Numbered from the stretch's first letter, positions 37,301-48,522 are shown. The stretch is 64,000 nucleotides of DNA from Gnomoniopsis sp. IMI 355080 (GCA_027946555.1 JAPEVC010000083.1:62001-126000), one strand, 5' to 3'. Numbers and translations: made by a program. The notes: a model not told the origin generated them from the letters alone.

Positions 37301-37948
37301 CCAATATAGGAACAAAGGAAAGTCGTGAGGAACGCGCCATTTACGGATGCAAAATTATTGGTTGCGTTAGATGCAGGTGAGACAACGTGGGTGCAGCATT
37401 CCATTACCAATTCGGCCGTGCTTCTTGATTATTGGTTGCCTATACGATCAGCTTGAGCTGACAAAGAATGTCCCCGATGAACTTCTACCTGGCAAAGATA
37501 TGTTGCAAAGTAGGCACATGTACTTGCCGAAAGATCTTTGTTCCATTCTAAGCAGGCAATGCATCATCATCTACAGCGCCCGATTGTGCATCGTGGACAC
37601 TAGTAGGCTTTGACTAATAGAAGGGTTTCCTGCAGAATCATCAGTTGCACTATAGCATGCGTTGGCTATGCGACCAAGAGGGACTAGGCATGGTGTTTCT
37701 GATCGGCCTAATAATATCAGAATCGGTGATTACAGTCCACCTGGGTAGACACTGGCCCCCAACAAACACTTCTTTTGTATCTAGACAAGTACTCATAATC
37801 TCCAATACAAGACCTGCTGCAATTACAAAATCAGAATCCATAGACAGACGAAAGTGGTGTTCATCGTCCGGTTGAGTTGTTTACCATCATTTGTCTTTGC
37901 TCCTTCGTCATTCACCTATACGCCTCATTTGGAGTTTAACCCGTCCAA

Positions 37949-39312
37949 ATGTCTTGGACCCCTCTGGATCGTATTTACCACGGGCTGAATGCCCAACAGA
38001 CTGAAGCCAAGCATAAAGATGCCCTCAGATTTGGCATTTTGGGAGCCGCAAATTCAGCGTCAGTGCAAACAAGAAACTCAAACTCATGAACCAACGATTT
38101 GAAACTGGTGCTGATAATGAAAATTGACAGCGGGTGGACTTTGACTAATCCAGCCAAGCTACATCCCGAAGTCATTGTACAGGCTGTCTCTGCTAGAGAC
38201 CACAAGCGTGCTGAAGCTTTCGCGAAGAAACATGGTATTCCGGAAATAAAAGCTTCCTACCAGGGTAGGTCACGATCTCCATGGTCCACCGTGTGAGGCT
38301 ATCTGATAGCTTTGATTCAGAAATACTCGACGACCCTAATATTGACTGTGTCTTGGTCCCGCTGCCCAACGCATTGCATTTCGAGTGGGCAGTGCGCGCA
38401 ATTCGTGCCGGAAAACATGTTCTCCTCGAAAAGCCCTCCACGTCGAACTCGTTGGAGGCTAATATACTTTTCAACATGCCGGAATTGGACTCGCCCAACG
38501 CCCCGATCATACTCGAAGCTTTCCACTATCGCTTTCATCCTGTTTGGGCTCTTTTTCGATCCCTCGTCACTCCAGCCGACGTGGTACACGTTGACACGTT
38601 TTCCATGATTCCCTGGTGGATGGTCAACAAAGACCATATTCACTTCAAACACAAACTCGCAGGCGGAACTATGATGGGGATGGGGACATATAACTTCGCG
38701 GCACTTCGCCTCATCTTTGACCAAGAGCCTGAGGAGTGTCTGAGTTGTGAGACCCAAGCATATACTGACGGCGTCCATCACGACTGTGACTACACATTCA
38801 AAGCCAAGTTCCGCTTCCCAAATGGCATCGGAGAGGCGTACAGTACGCTACAAGGTCCTACCATTTGGCAACCCTCTTGGGCAACTGTTACTCACAGGAA
38901 AGTGGCAGTTGCTGATGAGAGCCTCCCCAGCTCTCAGCAGAAAATGGTAACTCGCGAGGTTACCGTCCAGGGATGGATTCATGCAATCTTCTGGCATAAG
39001 GTCGATGTCAAAGAACACTTTGAGATTGCCGACAAGACCGATGGCAGGGTCTTGAAGAAGTGGACTAAAACTAAGTCACACAAGGCCTACTCGTTCAAGC
39101 AGGCCGGGGGCGAGTTCGCAGATTTGCCTGGAGAGGACACCTGGATGTCCTTTAGATATCAACTCGAGGAATTTGTGAACCGTGTGAAGGGACGTGAAAC
39201 CAGGTACTGGGTCAGCAAAGAAGACTCGGTATTGCAGATGAAGATGATCGACATGGCCTACGAGAAGAGTGGTTTGGGGATTAGACCGTCTAGCGACTAC
39301 AAAGTCGAGTGA
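37949..39312 (+). CDS. Gfo/Idh/MocA-family NAD(P) oxidoreductase B
   Basis: Paralogue of gene A (27633), 411 aa. Exons 37949-38058, 38131-38264 and 38321-39312 (1,236 nt). Intron positions and phases match gene A and exon 2 is again 134 nt. Visible: LRFGILGAANSA (spliced Rossmann start), LLEKPST with the catalytic lysine, and the helix-lead segment reading AGGTMMGMGTYNFAALRLIF. The Asp found in gene A (LLDLGTY) is Gly here; the Tyr is kept. The C-terminus (KSGLGIRPSSDYKVE) parallels gene A. The two copies may act on different intermediates, or B may have lost or changed activity. Confidence 0.9.
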
Positions 39313-39720
39313 ATTGTATATAGCAGGACTCTCTCACAGTCAGTCTAGTCAGACACTTGTACATGGAGTTGAATGAATGGATGTCAACAACCTCTCATTA
39401 TCGACGCGCTCCAATCATGACAACCATGCGTGCAGGAATACGTGGCAGGTATGCAGCATAGATTGAAACACCGTGAATTGATGTCCCGATTCTCGCCCCT
39501 GTGCTGGGCGGGGGAAGGGGGGGGAGCATTCTTAAACTTTACCTAGGTATCCTTACAACCACAGTCCCGAAGCTGTCTGGTCGCATGGATTGCATTCCAA
39601 AAGTCGTGTGCGATGAACAGGTATTTTGGACGACAAATATATATGAAGCTACTTTGGGCGTGAGGATGAGAGCGAATGATGTAACTTCGATAAGCACAAA
39701 AACTCCACGGAAAAAGAATC
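39313..39720. other. convergent intergenic region
   Basis: About 400 bp between Gfo B and BBE2 3' ends. It contains a G-rich tract near 39508-39526 and an ACCTAGGT palindrome at 39541. No gene. Confidence 0.5.
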
Positions 39721-41418
39721 TCAAGCTTCACACATCTTCCCGTCATGGCCCACTTTCCACTTCTCGCTGCCCACCCCGATCTCGTTGAAAAACAGTCCCC
39801 TCGGATCATATTTCTTCTTCACCAATAGCAACTCAGGATAGTTGCTTCCGTAAAACACTTCCTGCCAATTCTCTTGCAAATAATCGGCCTCGTTGATATA
39901 GGCCCCAGCACCAGGAGTTGCAGACTCAACAATTGGCATGACAACTGTGTTGATGTACTCCTGTGTCGCCACCATATCTGCAAAAGGCACGTCGAACGAC
40001 CAAGGTAGGACGTAGACAGACATGACAAGCGCCTCGTGCCACTGTGGCAAGACCGCTCTTTTAGCTGGAGTGGCGAATCTAGTCGTATTCATAGCCTGGC
40101 CGATGAGATTGACTCCGAGATGAAGAGTGTCGTTGAGGGTAGCCCCGTAGTCTGGCAGAATATCGCGCGACAACAGGCGGCCGCCCATAAGCCACTCTCC
40201 GGCAACCCCAAGCGCGCCTGTTGGCAGGGGCCCGTAATAGTGAGTGTAATGGTCATGATAACTGTTGAATTGAGTATAGATGGGCTGAAGGGTATAGCCT
40301 TGCGTGGCCATGAAGTCTACAAACGGCGTCAGCCTGGCTTCGAGGTCGGCCTGGGTGTGATTGTAGCCGGTGACAGAGACGACGCCCATCTGCGTTATTG
40401 CAGCATAGTATGTGATTTGCAGTCCCGATTCCAGAAGATCTGGCAATAATTTATGCCAGGCATTTGCTATGGCCGCGTAGTCGAGGCCCGGCTGACTTAT
40501 ATTGAAAGTCGTACCACTCGTGACTGCGTCCGGGTGGGCCTTGAGTGTCACCGAGACCACAACCCCGAAGTTCCCTGAACCGCTACCGCTCAGCGCCCAA
40601 AAGAGATCAGCATATTCTTCAAAAGATGGACTGGCCGTGACAAGTATTCCGTCGGCCGTGACCACCTCGAACTCAAGCGTGTTGTGGGCTGAGAGGCCAA
40701 AAGCACCGCTAAGGGGCGAGTGCCCCCCTGACTGTGTGTACCCGCCTGCGATGCCCACAGTTGGACACTCACCAGTGACCACAACAAGTCCAGCTGCTGA
40801 TGTCGCCTCGAGAACTTCGAAGCCTTGTACTCCGGCGGCGATCTTGATGGCCTTTCCCGTGTACTCTGCGTCGGACCAGTCTTTTATTTCCGACCCTTTC
40901 AAATGGTGTGTCCAAATAGCCAGGGATCCCGCTCCGGTTGATCTGCCCACGTAGTCATGACCTGTGTTGCGTATCACAAGCCGAATATTGTGGGTGTCTG
41001 CGAAACGGATGGTGGCTGCAATATCATCCGGGCCCGTCACATTCACTGCATACGCCACATAATTTCCCAGCAGGCACGTTGAATTCCGCGGAGTGAACGG
41101 GTCACAGCTCGCGTTCGCGAAAATGGGATCCTGGACCGAGGAGGACGAATCGATGTGGACTGGGGAAAATCCCCACTCGTTCTGGAGTGTGGCACACAGC
41201 GCGGCGTCGTAATGAGGATCGTGGCATGGTGAACCGAGCGGGACCGTTTCGATCAGACGCCCCAGGACTGTGGTGTTGAATTTTTCCCATTGTTGTTTCG
41301 ATGGCCAGCATTTATCGCCTGGGAAACATTTGCAGCTCGGGGCAACATTCCAAGATCTGTCCAAACTGGCTGCGCAACTTGTGAAGAGAACAACACTCGT
41401 GAGTAGAAAGAGCTTCAT
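39721..41418 (-). CDS. secreted BBE-like FAD-linked oxidase (BBE2)
   Basis: Berberine-bridge-like flavin oxidase, 565 aa, in one uninterrupted exon (1,698 nt). The start at 41418 gives a signal peptide (MKLFLLTSVVLFTSCAAS). Seen: N-terminal CKCFPGDKCWPS...GRLIETVPLG, the His site NTGHDYVGRSTG for 8-alpha-histidyl FAD, the Cys site GECPTVGIAGGYTQSGGHS, and the C-terminal FYGSNYPELLLVKKKYDP. Both covalent FAD anchors are present, unlike its relative BBE1, with which it shares the N-terminal signature. It has no introns where BBE1 has two, so the two are not a recent tandem copy. Likely substrate: an alcohol or allylic C-H of the cluster product. Confidence 0.94.
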   Translation of the reverse strand: MKLFLLTSVVLFTSCAASLDRSWNVAPSCKCFPGDKCWPSKQQWEKFNTTVLGRLIETVPLGSPCHDPHYDAALCATLQNEWGFSPVHIDSSSSVQDPIFANASCDPFTPRNSTCLLGNYVAYAVNVTGPDDIAATIRFADTHNIRLVIRNTGHDYVGRSTGAGSLAIWTHHLKGSEIKDWSDAEYTGKAIKIAAGVQGFEVLEATSAAGLVVVTGECPTVGIAGGYTQSGGHSPLSGAFGLSAHNTLEFEVVTADGILVTASPSFEEYADLFWALSGSGSGNFGVVVSVTLKAHPDAVTSGTTFNISQPGLDYAAIANAWHKLLPDLLESGLQITYYAAITQMGVVSVTGYNHTQADLEARLTPFVDFMATQGYTLQPIYTQFNSYHDHYTHYYGPLPTGALGVAGEWLMGGRLLSRDILPDYGATLNDTLHLGVNLIGQAMNTTRFATPAKRAVLPQWHEALVMSVYVLPWSFDVPFADMVATQEYINTVVMPIVESATPGAGAYINEADYLQENWQEVFYGSNYPELLLVKKKYDPRGLFFNEIGVGSEKWKVGHDGKMCEA

Positions 41419-42376
41419 AATGAGTCTGTATGTTCCGAGCAACGTGTGGAATAGTGTTGCAACGGCGTCGGCAACAACACATAGCAGGCTGTGCGGTTTT
41501 TGTACAAATTCGGTGACAACCTTCACCCCAATTCGGCGAAGGATCAAGAGCAACGGATCGACATTTTTGCCTCAGCCGACAGAGCTTCCCGGTCCGCCGA
41601 GATCGAGCTCTGAGCTCAGGCAAAGGTCCACGAGTACGAGTGAATGACTTACGTGGAAAAGAGCAGTATACCTGATTCGAAGCTGTGAAAGTATGTCGTT
41701 GCTCGCCTATTAATCGGCGATTTAAATTATGCGCTACCACTGCTAGCGCATATCACGCGGCACAAAATCAGCCTTTCCACTATCACACCACACCTTCGGT
41801 AATCAGACCGAAGCTGCAATAATGAAGGCTTGCAAATAGCACAGACAGAGATCCTGCCTGGTGTTGGGAGTCTTACATTTGGACTGCCCCAGGGTGAATA
41901 GAGAGATAATTTCTGAAATCATCCTCAAAGGTGATGAGTTTTACTATGGGTTTGTAGCCGTCATCTTGCAAAGGGGCTGTCTGTGCTCAACGACAGTGAA
42001 TATCCGCTTCAATATAGTCTTCGGAAGTTTATTATTTCGGCGAAAGGTATTCCAATAACCGACCGCTTTGGTGTCTATAATTCTTTCGCGAATACTATGC
42101 CTTTTATGTTGGATGCTCACGACTGTAGCCAAATATAGATTACCTTATGAATTGGGGAAAACAGTACATTGTCCAGGTTCCAGGTTTTTGTTCGCTATGA
42201 TTTTATTTGCAGTATTACACTTGTGCGAAGATTGAATTGGGAGGTCAAAGACCCTTAATTTTTTGCATTGTTACAATTTCACCCCGAGCCAATGTTTCTC
42301 TTTCTGACTACCTAGGTACGTACAAGAGATGTACATGTATATTGGGCCGCATCCCAGCTTGAGGATTGTGCGATAT
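41419..42376. other. intergenic region, BBE2 promoter
   Basis: 960 bp between BBE2 and the dioxygenase gene, both minus strand. A GCCGACAGAG site near 41578, about 160 bp before BBE2, is one base off the CGWCGGAG motif. No gene. Confidence 0.45.
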
Positions 42377-43417
42377 TCATTGCACCTCCAGACCCTCCCT
42401 CCCAGTGACACCTTTCGGAAGGGAGAACTGATTGCTGAACCGCTTGATGAGGAGCTCACCAACGGTCTCCTTGCTAGGGTCTGAAGGGTTTAGCGGGTTG
42501 GTCGCGTACACATCTCCATGGAAGAATGTGGCACACGAAAGACGAGCTTCGTCGTCGGCTTTATTAATCACCCTGTGCAAGGCGCTCTTGAACTGGCCCC
42601 CGGACCACTTCATGATCATGTCGCCACAATTGATCACGTAAACGTTCTCCAGGGCCTGAACCGGTAGCCACGCCTCCTTACGCTCTTCCCACACTTCCAA
42701 CCCATGCTTCCCAGGTTCCTGGAGGAGCACAGTGACACCTCCGAAGTCTTTATGAGCACCGACTCCGAATTGTCCTGGAAGAGTGGCAGCCAGCGATGGA
42801 TAACGGATCATCTTCATCTGCACCATGGGCTTCTTTGCAAATGTCTCCATAATGGACAACGGGTGACCAAGAGCGAGAAGTAGGATCTCCCAGATCGTCT
42901 TGCCCAGGCTTGCCGTTGCCTGATAGTACTCCCATACTGGATCCCGAAATTTGTCGTTTGGAAGGTCTGGCCAAACATTGGGGCCATAGAAGCCGTGGTG
43001 CTCAGTGACAGGATCTTCTCTACCAATGTAATAGGCCTTGATTTCTGGTAAGCGAGCGTTCATACAGAATGGAATACATGGATATTGGTGAGATGTTCAT
43101 ATTACCTCTTTCGAATCAGGCAGGGCATCACCTTCCCGGAGAGACATTCCGGACTTCTCGTATCCCCGTCTCGAAGAGTTTTTGAGGTACGAAAGCGCCA
43201 GCTTCTCTTCTTCGGTGAGAGAGAAAAGAGTATCGATGCTGTGAAGTAGCCCCTTTTGAAGACTCAATGGGACACCGTGGCCTGTGGCCTGGAAGAACCC
43301 AAATTGAGAACAAGCATCTCGGACTTCGGCGATGACTCGCGCCTTGTCTCCGGGGTTCTTGGGGTTGGTATACCCGCTGAGATCAATTAGTGGTAGCTTT
43401 ATCTCGTCTTGGGCCAT
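42377..43417 (-). CDS. 2-oxoglutarate/Fe(II) dioxygenase (isopenicillin-N-synthase-like)
   Basis: Non-haem iron dioxygenase, 323 aa. Exons on the minus strand: 43417-43106 and 43036-42377 (972 nt). N-terminal DIOX_N part: LPLIDLSGY and GFFQATGHGVP. The iron ligands are seen as His-x-Asp in GVGAHKDFGGVTVLLQ and the distal His in SALHRVINK; the 2-oxoglutarate-binding Arg-x-Ser is ARLSCATF. All key residues are present. An in-frame Met 19 codons upstream exists, but MAQDEIKLPLIDLSG is the usual family start. It lies between BBE2 and the flavin monooxygenase. Expected to hydroxylate, desaturate or epoxidise the product, in the cytosol. Confidence 0.94.
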
Positions 43418-44295
43418 TGTCGCTTGGTTTGAATAATATGTGAATGATGCCAGGATGAGGTTCAAGGGGAACATTCAGTCGAAATTTATGAGCGTGGCAC
43501 TTTATGTATTCCTACAACGGGACTCTTCTACTCTTCACCAGGCTGGTATGACCAAGACCTTATCTAGATTGTCCGAAATTCCCGGGTGAACAGGCCACCA
43601 TGGCACAAGTCAAAGCTGATTTGCATCTGCAATCCAACATTGCTCCGTTACCGCGAGCCTGATGCATCTTTCACAAGGACTGACCGGGGAGGTCTCAAGT
43701 AGCCTTCCCGGCGGCGAAATGATTTGAGTCGGGCTCCGCTTGGAGGCTTACAAAACAATTTCGTCGGAGGTTTTCCATCGAATTTTCTTTTTGTTTTTAC
43801 GGCGGTACAATGTTTCGGGATCATGACCGTTGGTTAAGCCACTCGCCGCGTGCTTTCCTTGGAACGGATCAATTCGCATTCGCACCCGCATTCGTTCTAC
43901 CCTAAGCTGATACGTGAAACCTCCTGGAATACTGTGTACTTATTTTCTGTAGAATAATACGTTCAATTACGCTCATCGGAGATATCATATCAGGTACTCA
44001 ATAAAGACTAGCGAAATACCACCGAAGATGCAGCTGGGTGTGACAGTAAGCACCGAACTAGCGGATCCAGCAGTCCGCCCAAGAATTTTGAATTACATGA
44101 CAACACCCAGATAGTATCTTGGTACGTACCTTCGCGGGTCGAATTAAATGCCGGTCTTAAACATTTTGTGTCGCGAAAGAAGAATATGCTCTTTGCTAAG
44201 TTTGTGTATAACTTGTGTCAATATCAGCACAGGTTCTGGACAATCGTTGATGCATTCCAAGACACTTCCAGGGTACATATACTCAATATCTTACA
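43418..44295. other. divergent promoter region, dioxygenase and monooxygenase
   Basis: 880 bp shared by two divergent genes. A CGTCGGAG motif lies at 43762. Nothing coding seen. Confidence 0.5.
43762..43769 (+). promoter_or_regulatory. CGTCGGAG motif
   Basis: Candidate regulator half-site in a divergent promoter, 345 bp from the dioxygenase start and 530 bp from the monooxygenase start. Confidence 0.3.
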
Positions 44296-45662
44296 ATGCA
44301 CGTCATCATCATTGGAGCTGGAATAGGCGGCCTAGTGCTTGCTCAGAGCCTCCGAAAGCAGGGCCTTTCGTATGAGATTTTCGATCGTGATGTCGACAAG
44401 AACGCTCGCTTTCAAGGGTGGGCCATTGCTATACACACGTATGTGGATTTGTTCTTCTCGAGCGTGACATGATCCTGAAGAGAATTCTTGCTGACGTACA
44501 AACAGAATTATCGACCAGCTGAAACAAATTCTTCCGCCCGACATGCCAGACTTGGAAGAGTCGACAAATCATCTTGCTCCTCTAACTCTGCCCGCCCAGC
44601 TAGTTTGGTACTATGGATACAGAGAGGGCAAATTTGGTATTCAGGTTCGTCGAAAACCAGTCACATCAAAGGAAGGGCGTGCCTATACTAACTCGCACGC
44701 ATCATCAGGACTCACCCCAGTTTAAAATGATTCGGTCGGAGCGGTCTAAACTCCGAGACTGGCTTCTGACTAGAATTCCTGTTCAATGGAACAAGAAAGT
44801 TTTACGGGTTGAGCAAGATGACGCAGCAGCCCGGGTGTTCTTCGACGATGGGTCTGTTGCCACGGGAGATCTTATCATCGGCGCCGATGGGGCTAGTAGT
44901 CAAGTGCGAGAAAGCCTGCTGCAGACTTCTAACAACAAATTGCTCAACACTGTACCCCTCAGCGCCATTGTGGGTGAAGTGACCCTGTCAGGGGACGCCT
45001 TCAAGCGCCAGCTTTCGCTCGGCCACAGCGCCTACAATCTCATCAATCCAGAGCTAGGCTTCATTGGGTTTGTTGGGCTGCACCACACCATGCCGGAAGG
45101 AACGTCTGGTCGGTTTTACTGGATGTTTATGCAGCCAGATGAGGACATCACGAAGCCCGATCACTGGCTGCAGGTGGCATCGCAGCAAGAAAAGTTGGAT
45201 CATGTCCTGAAGACGGTCGCTCCGCTTGCTTCCGAACTAAGAGAGATCTTTGAGCTGACACCCACCGAGGGCGTCAGGCAGGACTTGCACGTGTGGAAAG
45301 ACTTTGAGTTGGCAAATATACCGGCGAGCAGGATCATACTGGTGGGCGATAGTGCTCATGCCATGACACCATCCGGAGGTGTCGGTGCGTTTCATACAAT
45401 GATCGATGCCATCAAACTTACGAACACACTGGTGTCTCTGAGTAAGCAGGACAAAAGTCTTGACATTGCGGCGGTCAAAAGAGAGGTTGCCGAATATAAC
45501 GGAGAGATGCTTAAGAGAGGCTCTGCAGCTGTACGTACTTCGCGTGCTTCATACGAGGAAGCAAAAAGGCGTGCAGAAACTAAGGAGCATTTCATTGATG
45601 GTCTGAGGCCGCTCCCGGTTGTCCAAGCTAAGGACATTGTTCTGGAGGCCAAGGTGGTCTGA
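44296..45662 (+). CDS. FAD-dependent monooxygenase (salicylate-hydroxylase-like, class A)
   Basis: Single-component flavin monooxygenase, 411 aa. Exons 44296-44438, 44506-44644 and 44709-45662 (1,236 nt). Motifs: HVIIIGAGIGGLVLAQSL near residue 2 (FAD ADP part), the Arg-containing RSERSKLRDWL, GDLIIGADGASSQVR (DG motif) and ILVGDSAHAMTPSGGVGAFH (GD motif). The usual Asn in GGxGxN is replaced by Phe. The protein is complete. It probably hydroxylates or epoxidises the product, or acts on a ring carbon, using NAD(P)H and O2. It is the last clear member on the right of the main cluster. Confidence 0.93.
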
Positions 45663-46107
45663 ACTATGACTTGCCATGATTTTGAGATGAGTAAAGGTTT
45701 TAAATACACCATACCTTTTTAAACTCGACTAAACCTTCACTGTTACGGCTGCTGTGATAAACCATCGACGAAGAGTGCGCTAGCGCCCATAATACATAGA
45801 GGATACATGGCGACGCATGGCTCCGGAGCAAATAAGCCCCCACGCTCATCTCCAGGGCTCATTGGATCTACCTGTTGGCGACCGCGTTGTCTTACCATCC
45901 AGCCCGGCTTACGGACGTACTTGTGCTGACGCTGTGCCGGATTGACACTTCGAACAGCATCCTCCTACTTAGGTGCTTATTAGGCTTGGTGATACAACAG
46001 ATCAGGTGCGGGTTACTACAACAATTGCTTTGCCTGTATACTTCACTCAACCCGTACTCCATTAATGACATCTGAGATCCCTTTCACCACGTTCGATCCA
46101 AATAAAT
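45663..46107. other. intergenic region
   Basis: About 440 bp with no supported gene, between the monooxygenase and a truncated hydrolase gene. Confidence 0.5.
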
Positions 46108-46752
46108 ATGGCGAAGCTTCTGGAGCGCCTAGGACGGGTCTCTGACGAGCGCGACGGGGGTGCGTGTTTAGATTCACCTCGAGGTGACTTTGCCCAAGTC
46201 AGAAAGACCCTCAATAACTTGACTAATCTTGACCCAGGTCTGGATGAGGACGGTCTTTACGGACTCTTTCAGCTATGGCCGTTGAAGGAGGAGGGCTATC
46301 AAGTTCAAATACAGGAGACAAGCATTGAGTATGTGTCAATGGGCATTATAATCCGTGCGTGTTGCAGGTAGATGTAAAGAATACTGAAGTTTCACAAAAG
46401 CATGGTTGCCGTACATGGCCTAAATGGCAACCCTTTGAAGACTTGGACGGATGGGGATAAGCTGTGGCTAGCCGACTTCCTTCCGCAGGACATACCATTC
46501 GCGCGGGTATTCACGTACGGCTACAACTCTGGCCTCGCCTTTACAGGATCTTCTTCACGCGTGGAAGACTACGCACGAACACATCTTCAAAGATTGATAG
46601 CCAAACGGCGGCAATTCGCACATCAGGACAAGCGCCCGCTTATATTCGTCTGCCATAGTCTGGGCGGCGTAATACACGTGACCACCGTGGTTATACCCCG
46701 CTCCATGTGGCAGCCATGGAGAGAAATCAAAGTGCAGCACTGGGACTGTTGA
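46108..46752 (+). pseudogene. truncated alpha/beta-hydrolase (N-terminal part of a STAND/NACHT-type protein)
   Basis: Exons 46108-46328 and 46401-46752 join in frame to 190 aa. After the splice the sequence reads MVAVHGLNGNPLKTW, typical of the PGAP1/DUF676-like hydrolase that often opens fungal NACHT/NB-ARC/ankyrin proteins. It continues to the nucleophile elbow CHSLGGVI and then loses resemblance within a few residues before a stop. The catalytic Asp and His and any NACHT or repeat domains are absent. I read this as a 3'-truncated relic; a short functional protein is less likely. Not expected to be part of the biosynthetic pathway. Confidence 0.6.
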
Positions 46753-47574
46753 GATGGAGGGGATCAATATGTCTGTGCGGGATGAGAATGGCTTCACCCA
46801 CCTTGAACTGGGGCCTCTGTTAATAATTATAGGGTTTTGTCTGACGCTTTGAAAGCCAAGGGGGCGGTGCACTCCGTGGATTGGGACACAAGATTGCGTC
46901 CTTTATATACACCGTGGCAGTCTAGACTGGATACTGATGCTATAGATCAAAAGGCACTTATGTCCTGTTTCTGATAGTCAGGGGTAAGGTATAAGGGCTT
47001 TCCAGGTTTTTCCTCTTATTTAAACACGACCCTTAGGGCCTTACTGTCCCAGTTGAGCTCTTTCTTCCACCACTATCAAGTCTATCATGAGATATCTTAA
47101 TTTCTATTCGAGAGGAATGCACGCTGCGGGAAGCTTATAAATGCCAAGATTCAGAGATAAAGAAGGGGGTGGGAAAAATGATCAAGGCTAAGAAAATTAC
47201 GGAAATGTTACTATGTAATGAACTCTTTATTTATCTAGATACCGACAGCAGGTATTACTCTGAGAGTTTGACCCTGCTGAACTTTGTTCCGAAGTGAAGG
47301 GCAGAAAACAACGCACAGAAAGGGGTGAATATATTCCGAGTAAATCTGAGTGAAATGTACCCCAGTCGATTTAGCCATGTAGTGTCTATATACCCAGTAA
47401 TATAATATATGAGATCATTAAAGATAACATTTCCCTCGAATCTCGATAGTAGGAAGTCGGTCATATATATAAATTGTAGCAGACTTTGAGGACGACTTCT
47501 GCTGCATGTTATATATCTCGTCCTACGTCCTGATCGTCACGTGGAACTGCCCCTGCACACAGAACTTCTCACAC
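46753..47574. other. intergenic, AT-rich
   Basis: 820 bp without a recognisable gene; it holds the decayed continuation of the hydrolase fragment, if any remains. Confidence 0.45.
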
Positions 47575-48522
47575 TCACGAAACCGTTCTCATATTTTCCA
47601 TACTGTGCGTGACCTCTGCAAGCCTTTGGTCCAACTCTTCAGACCGTCCAGACATGGCTTTCAACCGGGTGATCCAGAAATCCCACCGTTCCGCACTCTG
47701 ATCTGGCAAGTCTTTGGCAAGCGGACCAGTGGAGTACGTAGGGCTAATCCTGTCCCGGGGCCGGGGCCCTACCTTGTCCTCATCGGCGCAGCACACGAAC
47801 TTATGCAGAGTCCGGGCAGCGTGCAGCAGCCATTCGGTGCAGATCCAGAGCCAACAATCCACAACCTTCGAATCAACTTCCTCGAGACTTTGCTCCAACG
47901 GTTTGCGGACTTGATACACACACATGTTGGTCCATCGCAGTTCCCTCTGTGGTATAGTATTTGTTAACCGGGCAATAAAAGAATTCAGGTGCATCCAGCG
48001 AGTCAAGTCCTCTTCTTCTTCTTCCGAGAGCATATCGCCACCTTTATACCCACCCGTCGGTTCTATCATTTGGGAAACTCATCGTTAGCAGCCAGCCTCG
48101 GGAGTTTCTTCCACCGGATCATAGAGCATCCGTTGCAACATACCTCCAGCCCAAGTATCAATGATTATCGTAGTCAAGTCATCCAGACTCCCTTTGATTA
48201 AGTCGACATCGCCATTCTGTCTCGCACGTGATCTCAGATCGTCCACAACTTCCAGCAGGACTTGTTGCCAGAGATGATCCGGGGGTGCAGCCTCGGCGAA
48301 TTCGACAAGCAACTGCCAGAATTGCCAGTTGAAGTCTTCTTTTTCAAGTGCCGTGTCCTCGATGGAGGCACGAACACGAAGCACACCATCCACGATTGAC
48401 GCGGCCTTCGCCGCGGAATTTGGTGCAGAGTTCCGCAGGCTTTCGTTGAAGACAGCGAAGATGGCGGATCGCTTATCGTTGTCATCCTTTGATTCCTCAA
48501 TTCTACGCAGTTCGGCGTCCAT
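47575..48522 (-). CDS. hypothetical protein, DUF3632-like
   Basis: 288 aa from exons 48522-48144 and 48062-47575 (867 nt). The intron has a GTATGT donor, a GCTAAC branch site and a TAG acceptor; it removes in-frame stops that would otherwise split the gene. The sequence is helical and acidic, with SEEEEEDLTRWMHLNSFIARL and conserved-looking tryptophans. This resembles the fungal DUF3632 family of unknown function; the family call is from pattern only. No signal peptide or membrane segment. It is not an obvious biosynthetic gene. Confidence 0.65.

Larger units (their letters stand above)
37047..37948. other. divergent promoter region, MFS and Gfo B
   Basis: 900 bp between the MFS gene (minus) and Gfo/Idh/MocA gene B (plus). 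It contains two CGWCGGAG motifs, at 37262 and 37293. No gene seen. Confidence 0.55.
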
